The notes under the pieces are model-generated. The model worked only from the letters and a program-made list of their open reading frames with translations. It did not search any database and had not been told where the DNA came from. This document shows positions 1 to 6,335 of a stretch of 64,000 nt of DNA, one piece after another; position 1 is the first letter of the stretch; every line of letters begins with the position of its first letter. Source of the DNA: an uncultured Pseudomonadota bacterium (GTDB taxonomy: Bacteria > Myxococcota_A > UBA9160 > PR03); contig CAADGG010000063.1 in assembly GCA_900696485.1 (NCBI GenBank), positions 1-64,000 on the forward strand. Direction: 5' to 3'. The position numbers and the translations under genes were made by a program.

Positions 1-555
1 GCCACGAGTCGGTACATCACGCTCAAGGGCATCGCCGACCTGATCGAGGCCGGCGAGCAGGTGCGCGTCATCGACAACGCCAGCGGCGAGGACATCACCT
101 CGGTGACGCTCTCGCAGATCCTCGTCGACAACGAGCGCTCGAGCCGGCGCGTGCCCGGCACGGTCCTCTCGGACCTGATCCAGCGCAGTGGCGATGTCCT
201 CTACGGCGCGCTGAAACGCGGCGTCGGGGATGCCTCGGGCGGCTTCGACGAGCTGCAGCGCAACCTCCGGAAGCTGCTGAATCGCGAGAGCGGCGCGCGC
301 CGCGAGTGGATCGCCTTCGGGGCTCCGGACCTCGATCACGTCGTGCAGCGGGCCCTCGAGCGCGTGTTGCGCGTGCTCGACCTCCCGACGCGTGCCGACC
401 TCGAAGCGCTCGAGAAGCGCATCGATCGGCTCTCCGAGCTGCTCGGTGCGCCCCCGCTGCGCGAGCCGCGCGCGTCGATGCCGCGTGCGACCGAGGACGA
501 CCCGGACGACCGCGACGACGACGAGGACGCCTCCCTCGACCGCGTCCGCTCCTAA
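1..555 (+). CDS. phaR: PhaR-type polyhydroxyalkanoate synthesis regulator, 5' end outside window
   Basis: The frame is open from base 1 to the TAA at 553-555, so 184 residues are visible and the start codon lies upstream of the window. The first 45 residues carry the PHB/PHA-accumulation regulator DNA-binding domain, recognisable from TSRYITLKGIADLI, VRVIDNASGEDIT and VTLSQIL. Proteins of this family bind DNA and PHA granules and repress phasin genes. The middle is helical and ends in LEALEKRIDRLSELLG, a phasin-like coiled-coil stretch, followed by an acidic Asp/Glu-rich tail. The gene converges on the acyltransferase gene at 659, with a 40-bp-arm hairpin between the two stops. No PHA synthase is in view, so the regulated pathway is inferred from family only. 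Confidence 0.85.
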   Translation, partial: ATSRYITLKGIADLIEAGEQVRVIDNASGEDITSVTLSQILVDNERSSRRVPGTVLSDLIQRSGDVLYGALKRGVGDASGGFDELQRNLRKLLNRESGARREWIAFGAPDLDHVVQRALERVLRVLDLPTRADLEALEKRIDRLSELLGAPPLREPRASMPRATEDDPDDRDDDEDASLDRVRS

Positions 556-556
556 G

Positions 557-639
557 CGTCAAGAAAGGGGTCGGGTTGGATCTGTCAACTTTTCCCGGCG
601 GGAAAAGTTGACAGATCCAACCCGACCCCTTTCTTGACG
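557..639. repeat. Near-perfect long hairpin (40-bp arms, 3-nt loop) between convergent genes
   Basis: Bases 557-596 are the exact reverse complement of 600-639, with GGC (597-599) as the loop. Each outer arm carries AAGAAAGGGGT. It fills nearly all of the space between the phaR stop (555) and the acyltransferase stop (659). It could end transcription from both sides, but arms this long and perfect look more like a palindromic mobile unit (REP or IS200-hairpin type) than an ordinary terminator, and there is no terminal T-run. The AAGAAAGGGGT end recurs in the hairpin upstream of rsmH. Confidence 0.9.
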
Positions 640-658
640 ACCGGTTTCGCGACGGCGG

Positions 659-1708
659 TCAGCTCCAGACGGACGAACGTTCGTGCAGGCCCTCGTCGAG
701 GCGGGACTGCACGGCCGCACGAAGCTGTTCATTCAGGCGCCAGACCAGGATCTCGTCGTCGGCCGCATCGGGCTCGAGTTCATCGGTTCGGAGCGGCGCG
801 CCGAAGCCGATCCACCACTTCGACGGCAGCGGCAGCAAGCCGAGCGGTCCGAGCCACGGGAAGGTCGGGGTCACCGGTACGAACGGCAGGCCGAGGGAGC
901 GGGCGGCCGCCTCCACCTTGAACAGCACCGGATGGGCTTCTTCCGCTCCCACGACGGCGACCGGTACCAGCGGAACCCGTGCCGCGATCGCCGTGCGCAC
1001 GACCCCACCCCGCCCGAAGCGCTGGACGCGATAGCGCTGACGAAACACCTTGGTGGCGCCTTTCGCGCCCTCCGGAAAGGCCACGACCGAGCGCTTCGCG
1101 CGCAGCAGCCGCTCGGCGTTCTCGCGGCGGGCCCGGACCCCGCCGATGCTCATCAACCACGCCTGGGCGAAGGGCAGCTTCAGCAGCCAGTCCTCGACGA
1201 GGAAGCGCGGTGTCTCCGGCGTGAGGCGCGCCCGCGCCAACGCATGGCAGACCATCAGCCCGTCCCACGGAATCAATCCCGAGTGGTTGGCAACGAACAA
1301 GCAGGGGCGTCCGTGCGGCAGCGCTTCTACGCCGGAGACCTCGACGCGCCACCAGCGATCGAAGAGCACGTCGAGCCAGGGGCGCACATTCTCGACGGCG
1401 GCGCGATCCATGCCGAACTCGTCCACTTCGGCCGGCAGGCTGCGCATCCCCGTCGAGCCGAAGCGGCGGCGCAGGGATTCGTAGAGGGCCATCCAATCGA
1501 TGCCCTGCTCGTTGGACGGCAAGCGCGCGCGCAGCTCCTCGCGCAGCCCGTCGAGGGCATCACGCAGCACGCTGCTCTGCTCGAGACGCTGGCGTGCCCG
1601 CGCCTCCGCGGCCTCTCCCGCCGCCTCGCGCCCGTCGCCAGCCGGCGTGTGGACGGACTCCTCAGCGTCGCGATGGTCGTCGCCAGGTTCGCGGTCGCGC
1701 GGGATCAC
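659..1708 (-). CDS. Lysophospholipid acyltransferase family protein (MGAT/PlsC-like)
   Basis: 349 residues from a GTG at 1708, preceded by an AGAGGAG ribosome site; the open frame continues further upstream into the neighbouring gene, which is not credible. The acyltransferase core starts near residue 135: LFVANHSGLIPWDG (about 138-150) resembles the NHSG...D active-site block of the MGAT-like LPLAT group rather than strict HX4D. FPEGAKGATKVF, further on, is the glycerolipid-binding FPEG motif. The first ~65 residues are charged and probably disordered. The family transfers acyl groups to lipid acceptors at the inner membrane. It lies 22 bases downstream of the SDR gene on the same strand, so the two probably form an operon. 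The substrate cannot be told from the sequence. Confidence 0.85.
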   Translation of the reverse strand: MIPRDREPGDDHRDAEESVHTPAGDGREAAGEAAEARARQRLEQSSVLRDALDGLREELRARLPSNEQGIDWMALYESLRRRFGSTGMRSLPAEVDEFGMDRAAVENVRPWLDVLFDRWWRVEVSGVEALPHGRPCLFVANHSGLIPWDGLMVCHALARARLTPETPRFLVEDWLLKLPFAQAWLMSIGGVRARRENAERLLRAKRSVVAFPEGAKGATKVFRQRYRVQRFGRGGVVRTAIAARVPLVPVAVVGAEEAHPVLFKVEAAARSLGLPFVPVTPTFPWLGPLGLLPLPSKWWIGFGAPLRTDELEPDAADDEILVWRLNEQLRAAVQSRLDEGLHERSSVWS

Positions 1709-1730
1709 ACGGCTCCTCTCTGGTGCCACT

Positions 1731-2711
1731 CTAGCGGTAGCGCCGCATGCGTCGCGACGACACGAAGGAGATCCACGCCTCGCGAGTGCTGTAGACCGGC
1801 TCTCCGAAGGCGTGCCAGCCGCGCGCGCCGTCCGCCAACCACAGCCAGCGCAGGTAGTCGTAGAAAGCGGCCGGCGGGTCTCCGGTCCGTGTGCGAGAGG
1901 CCAGGTCCTGCAAGCGGTACAGCAGCGGAGCAGGCGTTGGCAGGGCCGTCTTGCCGGCCAGTCGCAGCAGCATCGAGAGCGGCAACGCTCCGGGCGCCAC
2001 CACGTTGTACACGCCGACATGACGCTCGAGCACCGCCTGCTCGAAGGCCGCCAGGCAATCCTCTTCGTGCACGAATTGCAGCAACGGGTCGTAACCCATC
2101 ACCGTCGTGACGAACGAACCGGAAAAATGTCGGACCATGCGATCCCAGACGTTCGGGCCCATGATCCAGCCACAGCGCAGCACCGTCACCTCGGCATCGG
2201 GCCGCTTGCGGCTCCATTCCTCGACGAGCTGCTCCATCTCGACGCGATTGCGAATGCAGTGGGCGTCGGGATGTCCACGCAGCGGGTGCGCCTCGGAGAG
2301 ATACTGCGGATTGTCGGGATACGGCCCGTAGAGCATCGTGCTCGAAGCGACGACCAGACGCGTCACCTTGGCCGCCGCGCAGGCATGCAGCAGTTGCAGC
2401 GTGCCGATCGTCTCGAGCTCGTGGTCCGCCTCGACGTCGGGCGTGGGTTCGCGCCGGAACGCAGTGTGCACGACCGCGTCGACCCGCTCGCGGACGAAGA
2501 GTTCGGCGAGACGCGCATTCGCCGCCGGATCGGTCAGATCGACGCGCTCGAACGGAATCCGCCGCTCGAGCCGCCAGGGGCGACGCAGATCGATGCCGAG
2601 CACACGCAATCCGCGACCACGCGCCGCGAGACGCTCGGCCAGCCGCTGACCCACGAAGCTGCGCAGGCCCGTGATCGCGATGCAGCCCGGCGAATGCGCC
2701 CCGTGCGTCAA
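1731..2711 (-). CDS. Extended SDR / NAD-dependent epimerase family protein
   Basis: 326 residues from a TTG at 2711 with a strong GGAGG site just upstream. CIAITGLRSFVGQRL (residues 10-24) is a variant of the TGxxGxxG nucleotide-binding turn, and VDLTD, DAVVHTAF and VVASSTMLYGP follow as in extended short-chain dehydrogenases. Where most family members have the catalytic YxxxK the alignable segment reads IRNRVEME, so the canonical Tyr and Lys seem absent. The protein may be a divergent reductase or an NAD(P)-binding protein without classical chemistry. It is divergent from the HDAC-like gene (60-base gap) and runs into the acyltransferase gene. No pathway can be assigned. Confidence 0.8.
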   Translation of the reverse strand: MTHGAHSPGCIAITGLRSFVGQRLAERLAARGRGLRVLGIDLRRPWRLERRIPFERVDLTDPAANARLAELFVRERVDAVVHTAFRREPTPDVEADHELETIGTLQLLHACAAAKVTRLVVASSTMLYGPYPDNPQYLSEAHPLRGHPDAHCIRNRVEMEQLVEEWSRKRPDAEVTVLRCGWIMGPNVWDRMVRHFSGSFVTTVMGYDPLLQFVHEEDCLAAFEQAVLERHVGVYNVVAPGALPLSMLLRLAGKTALPTPAPLLYRLQDLASRTRTGDPPAAFYDYLRWLWLADGARGWHAFGEPVYSTREAWISFVSSRRMRRYR

Positions 2712-2771
2712 TCTCCCTCCTGCGCCGGGGGTTCCAGCGGCGCCGTGCGCCACGGGATACCATGCGCATCG

Positions 2772-3839
2772 ATGGCCGTCACGCGTCCCGCCCCCCGCCG
2801 GATCGCCGTCGTCGAAGACGCCCGGTACCGCGAGCATCGCTCGCCGCCCGGACACCCCGAGTGTCCGGAGCGGCTGCTGGCCGTCGCGGCCGCGATCGAC
2901 GCGCGCGAGCAGCAGCTCGATCGGCTGCTCCCACGCCTGGCCAGCACCGACGAACTGCTCGCCGTCCACTCGCGCGCGCATCTCGAAGCCATCGAGGCGG
3001 CGGCCCGGCGCGCGCCGACCCAGATCGACGCGGACACCTTCGTCTCGGCCGCGAGCTACGAGACGGCGCTGCTCGCAGCCGGCGGGACGATCGCCGCCGC
3101 CCGGTCCGTCGCGCGCGGCGACGCGGCTGCCGCCCTGGTGGCCGTGCGCCCACCCGGCCATCACGCGGAGGCCACGCGGGCGATGGGCTTCTGCCTGTTC
3201 AACAACGTCGCGATCGCCGCCCGCGCGCTGCACCGCGATGGCCTCGAGCGGCTGCTGATCCTCGACTGGGACGTGCATCACGGCAACGGAACCCAGCACA
3301 TCTTCGAAGCGGATCGCGACATCCTCTACTTCTCGACCCACCAGTTCCCGTTCTACCCGGGAACCGGGGATTTCGACGAAGCGGGACGCGCCGACGGCCT
3401 CGGCGCCACGGTGAACTGTCCCCTCCCCGGCGGCTGTGGGGACCATGAGTACGTCGGTGCGCTGCGCCGGTTGCTGGTGCCGGTGGCCTTCTCGTTCCGA
3501 CCGCAACTCATTCTCGTGTCGTGCGGATTCGACGCGCACGAGGCCGATCCTCTCGCATCGATGCACGTGACACGATCCGGTTTCGAGGAGATGACCCGCG
3601 TGGTCCGGGCGATGGCGGAGGACCTGTGCGGCGGGCGCATCGTCTTCGTGCTCGAAGGCGGCTACGCGCCGCGCGGCCTGCAGGAGGGGACCGGGGCCGT
3701 GCTCGATGCGCTGTTGGCGCCCACCCCCCCGGCGCTGGCCGCCCTGCCCGCGCTCGCGCCGGGCAGCACGCTCGGACACGTGGTGGCGCGCGTCGCAGCC
3801 GTGCAGCGCCGCTTTCATCCGGGCGTCGGCGCCGCCTGA
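2772..3839 (+). CDS. Histone deacetylase family protein (AcuC / acetylpolyamine amidohydrolase type)
   Basis: 355 residues from ATG 2772. The arginase/HDAC fold is recognisable throughout: HPECPERL near residue 28, VRPPGHHAE with the catalytic His pair at 130-131, LDWDVHHGNGTQ with zinc ligands D166 and H168, GFDAHEADP with zinc ligand D254, and LEGGY with the transition-state Tyr at 298. All metal and catalytic residues are therefore present. Bacterial members remove acetyl groups from proteins or polyamines. The gene is transcribed away from the SDR/acyltransferase pair. Three bases after its stop begins a degenerate copy of the dispersed inverted-repeat element seen at 23189 and 60889. Confidence 0.92.
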   Translation: MAVTRPAPRRIAVVEDARYREHRSPPGHPECPERLLAVAAAIDAREQQLDRLLPRLASTDELLAVHSRAHLEAIEAAARRAPTQIDADTFVSAASYETALLAAGGTIAAARSVARGDAAAALVAVRPPGHHAEATRAMGFCLFNNVAIAARALHRDGLERLLILDWDVHHGNGTQHIFEADRDILYFSTHQFPFYPGTGDFDEAGRADGLGATVNCPLPGGCGDHEYVGALRRLLVPVAFSFRPQLILVSCGFDAHEADPLASMHVTRSGFEEMTRVVRAMAEDLCGGRIVFVLEGGYAPRGLQEGTGAVLDALLAPTPPALAALPALAPGSTLGHVVARVAAVQRRFHPGVGAA

Positions 3840-3842
3840 GAG

Positions 3843-3885
3843 GGTTGCCGAGAATCGGCCGCTGGCGCAGGCGCACCAACGGGCC
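3843..3885. repeat. Degenerate end of the dispersed 187-bp inverted-repeat element
   Basis: TTGCCGAGAATCGGCC followed by CTGGCG, GCGCACC and CGGG spacings matches one end of the elements at 23189-23375 and 60889-61075. The match fades after about 40 bases, so the rest is lost or diverged. It starts three bases after the HDAC-family stop codon, the same placement as the intact copies. The remainder of the 3840-4194 gap holds an eight-T run at 4005-4012 and then the mraZ promoter region. Confidence 0.6.
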
Positions 3886-4044
3886 CGGGGGCGAACTCGC
3901 CCTGCCCGGATCCGCCGCCGATTCCCCCGCTGCGATATTTCGTGCCTGCTTCCCCGTGAGCCCCAACATCTAGTGGTCTACGATCGCCACCCCGACCCAC
4001 CCGATTTTTTTTCGTGGAAACAGAGGGTTCCGCGATTTTCCTGC

Positions 4045-4073
4045 TTGACCAGCAGGGCCCGAGTGGGATAAAA
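4045..4073 (+). promoter_or_regulatory. Candidate sigma-70 promoter of the dcw cluster
   Basis: TTGACC at 4045-4050 matches the -35 consensus in five of six positions. It is followed 16-17 bases later by GATAAA/ATAAAA (4067-4073) as a -10. The site lies about 120 bases upstream of mraZ and directly before the row of MraZ boxes. The start point is inferred to be near 4080. Confidence 0.65.
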
Positions 4074-4109
4074 GACCTGCTCAGTGGGGACAGGTGGGAG
4101 GAAGTGGGA
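4063..4109 (+). promoter_or_regulatory. MraZ operator: GTGGGA-type boxes
   Basis: GTGGGA occurs at 4063-4068, GTGGGG at 4084-4089, and GTGGGA at 4094-4099 and 4104-4109. The last three are in exact 10-base register, one helical turn, as MraZ octamers require. The first overlaps the -10 and the others sit over the inferred start of transcription, so bound MraZ would block the promoter. This implies autoregulation of mraZ and of the whole dcw operon behind it. Confidence 0.85.
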
Positions 4110-4194
4110 AAGCAAGGGATGCCAGGCCGGGATGCCGGCCTCGCCCTGACCGCCCACCGCGACCCGACCGAAGGGCAGAACGGAAAGAGGCAGG

Positions 4195-4635
4195 ATGTTC
4201 CGAGGTCGGTTCGTCCACGCCATCGACGTCAAGGGCCGGGTCAGCATCCCGGCGGGGTTTCGGATGGAGCTTCAGCGCCGCAGTCAGCTCGCGCCGATCC
4301 TGACGATCCAGCCCGAGCACCTCGTGCTGTACGCCCGCGAGGATTTCGACGCGTTCGCCAAGCGTCTGATCGACGTCGATCCGCTGCGCACCGAGGGCCG
4401 CGCGCTGCAGCGCTTCCTGATCTCGAACAGCGACGAGTGCGAGCCGGACGCGCAGGGCCGCATCCTGATTCCGCCGCACCTGCGGAGCCACGCCCAGCTC
4501 GAGCGGGAAGTCGTGATCGCGGGCGTCGGCAACTCGATCGAACTCTGGGACCGCCGCCGGTTCGAAGAGGATCAGGCCCGCACGCTGGCTCGCTTTGCCG
4601 AGATCTCCACGGAGGTCTCGAAGATTGGACACTGA
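4195..4635 (+). CDS. mraZ: MraZ, transcriptional regulator of the dcw operon
   Basis: 146 residues, the usual MraZ length. Two SpoVT/AbrB-like halves are visible: MFRGRFVHAIDVKGRVSIPAGFR at the N terminus, and DECEPDAQGRILIPPHLR near residue 80. Each carries the D-x-KGR or D-x-QGR turn and the (S/L)IP segment that contacts DNA. MraZ forms a doughnut-shaped oligomer that binds tandem TGGGA-type repeats, and such repeats lie at 4063-4109. It is the first gene of the dcw cluster. The 222-base gap to rsmH contains a structured hairpin, which is unusual for this gene pair. Confidence 0.97.
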   Translation: MFRGRFVHAIDVKGRVSIPAGFRMELQRRSQLAPILTIQPEHLVLYAREDFDAFAKRLIDVDPLRTEGRALQRFLISNSDECEPDAQGRILIPPHLRSHAQLEREVVIAGVGNSIELWDRRRFEEDQARTLARFAEISTEVSKIGH

Positions 4636-4726
4636 GTTCGACCGATTCGAGGAGCAGGCGGGGCCGCGACCACGCCGCCTGTCCGACGCTGGGGGGATCG
4701 GAGGCCGAATGGCCTCCGGTTGAGAG

Positions 4727-4809
4727 GGGGTGTCCTCGGAGTTCCGCTCTGGGAGCGGGGAGAAAAGGGGGGTTCGAACCGTTCCCTTCCTGGAACTCCG
4801 AGGCACCCC
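4727..4809. repeat. Imperfect long hairpin in the mraZ-rsmH gap
   Basis: Bases 4727-4745 pair with 4792-4809 (18 pairs, one bulged T at 4733). Inside are a small hairpin (GCTC-TGG-GAGC, 4746-4756) and the palindrome GGTTCGAACC at 4771-4780. The outer right end reads ACCCCTTTCTT, the reverse complement of the AAGAAAGGGGT that caps the hairpin at 557-639. It is either a related palindromic insertion or a leader structure for rsmH. It ends about 50 bases before the rsmH start and is not followed by a T-run. Confidence 0.75.
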
Positions 4810-4857
4810 TTTCTTCCCGGCGGTGGATACCGTCGGGAGACGGCAGGAGAATCCCGG

Positions 4858-5841
4858 GTGGCCGGGTCCGACTATCACCGGCCGGTACTGCTCGAGGAAA
4901 GTCTCGCCGTGCTGGCGCTACGACCCGGTTTCCGCGTGGTGGACGGAACGGTCGGGGGCGGCGGCCACGCCGAAGCGATGCTCCGGGCCACGGATCCCGA
5001 CGGCACCTTGATCGGGTTCGATGTCGATCCGGAGGCGCTCGCGGCGGCCACGGCCCGACTCGCCCCGTTCGGCCATCGCGTCGCCCTCGAGCATGCGTCC
5101 TTCCGCGAGCTGGGACGGGTGCTCGCCGAGCGGGGCTTCCTCCGAGTCGATGCCATCCTGCTCGACCTCGGTGTGTCGTCGCGACAGCTCGATGCCCCGG
5201 ACCGGGGCTTTCGTTTCGCCGAGGAAAGCGCCGACGTGACCGCTCTCGACATGAGGATGGATCCGCGCAGCGAGCGGACCGCAGCCCGGCTGTTGCAGGA
5301 GGCGACGGCCGAGCAGCTCGAACGCTGGCTGCGAGAGTATGGCGAGCTCTCCGGCGCGCGCCGACTCGCCGAAACCATCGTCGAGGTGCGCCGCGAGGCG
5401 CCGCTGCGAACCGTGCGCGACCTGCTGGAGGTCGTCGCCCGTGCCCGCGTCGGGGGCGGCCGTCGTCATCACCCCGCCACGCTGGTCTTCCAGGCGCTGC
5501 GGATCGCGGTGAACGACGAGCTTGCGGCGCTCGAAGAGGGGCTCGAGGCCGCCATCGATGCCCTGGCGCCGGGCGGACGACTCGCGGTCATCGCGTACCA
5601 TTCGCTCGAAGACCGGATCGTCAAGCAGTGTCTGCGCCGCGAGGCGCGCGGCTGCGTGTGCCCGCCGCGTCAGCCCGTCTGCACCTGCGGTCGCGAGCCT
5701 CGTCTTCGCCTGCTCGGGCGACGCGCGGTGCGCCCGAGCGAGCACGAGACTCGGAGCAACCCCCGCGCGCGCTCGGCGCGGCTGCGAGCGGCCGAACGAC
5801 TGCCGACGTCCGACGCGCACTCGAGTCGGGAGGTGGCGTGA
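4858..5841 (+). CDS. rsmH: 16S rRNA m4C1402 methyltransferase RsmH
   Basis: 327 residues from GTG 4858, which has an AGGAGA site seven bases upstream. The frame stays open back to a TTG at 4720, but that stretch is the hairpin region and has no family match. YHRPVLLEE at the N terminus, VDGTVGGGGHAEAML (SAM-binding loop), LLDLGVSSRQLD, RGFRF and DMRMDP are all RsmH signatures. FQALRIAVNDEL and VIAYHSLEDRIVK close the catalytic fold. A C-terminal Cys cluster (CVCPPRQPVCTCG) is also present. The enzyme N4-methylates C1402 of 16S rRNA. Its stop shares one base with the ftsL-like start, suggesting coupled translation. Confidence 0.96.
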   Translation: MAGSDYHRPVLLEESLAVLALRPGFRVVDGTVGGGGHAEAMLRATDPDGTLIGFDVDPEALAAATARLAPFGHRVALEHASFRELGRVLAERGFLRVDAILLDLGVSSRQLDAPDRGFRFAEESADVTALDMRMDPRSERTAARLLQEATAEQLERWLREYGELSGARRLAETIVEVRREAPLRTVRDLLEVVARARVGGGRRHHPATLVFQALRIAVNDELAALEEGLEAAIDALAPGGRLAVIAYHSLEDRIVKQCLRREARGCVCPPRQPVCTCGREPRLRLLGRRAVRPSEHETRSNPRARSARLRAAERLPTSDAHSSREVA

Positions 5842-6335
5842 TGCGAATCCCTCTGGCCGCGATCCTGCGCGGCTCGTCCCCTTCGCGGCTGCGAAATCCG
5901 CTCCGCCCGACGCGACCTCGCCCGCCTCGCTCGCGAGCCGTGTCCGGGCGGGGACCGCGCGCGCAGGCCGCGCGGGTGGTCACCGGCCGCAACGTCGCAA
6001 GATCCGCGCCGCCGCGCCGGCGGCTTCCGGCCGTCCGCTCGGCGTCGCTCTTCATCGTCGCGACCGGCGCGGTGTGCGCGGCGTTGGGCCTGGTGGCCCT
6101 GCGCATGGACTCGGTGCGCCTGCGCTACGCCCTCGCCGATGCCGTGCGCGCCGAGCAGGACTTGCTCGACGAGCAGCGCAGCCTGACCGTGGAGATGCGT
6201 CAGCTGCGCGACCCGCGGCGACTCGAACGCCTCGGGACCGAACTCGGCCTCGGTCCGGCGGGCTGCCTGATCGACCTCGACCACCCGCGTCCGTGCCCGT
6301 CCGATGTGCGCGCCGGATGGGAGTGGATGCCATGA
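5841..6335 (+). CDS. ftsL: FtsL-like bitopic cell-division protein
   Basis: 164 residues; ATG 5841 overlaps the rsmH stop by one base. The first ~62 residues are very basic (many Arg/Pro) and cytoplasmic. They are followed by one membrane helix (about 66-87) and a short periplasmic heptad region (about 92-125, VRAEQDLLDEQRSLTVEMRQL), then RDPRRLERLGTELGL, the usual FtsL ending. FtsL pairs with FtsB/DivIC and links FtsQ to the FtsWI synthase. Sequence conservation in this family is weak, so the call rests on topology, size and position between rsmH and ftsI. The long basic cytoplasmic tail is longer than in model FtsL proteins. Confidence 0.85.
   Translation: MRIPLAAILRGSSPSRLRNPLRPTRPRPPRSRAVSGRGPRAQAARVVTGRNVARSAPPRRRLPAVRSASLFIVATGAVCAALGLVALRMDSVRLRYALADAVRAEQDLLDEQRSLTVEMRQLRDPRRLERLGTELGLGPAGCLIDLDHPRPCPSDVRAGWEWMP

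Noticed and set aside
557..639. Simple rho-independent terminator.
   Set aside because: The stem is far longer and more perfect than terminators and has no T-run; it may still stop transcription, but a palindromic mobile unit fits better.
1500..2771. Long in-frame extension upstream of the HDAC-family gene on the + strand.
   Set aside because: It overlaps the minus-strand SDR and acyltransferase genes and has no family similarity; the HDAC domain begins at ATG 2772.
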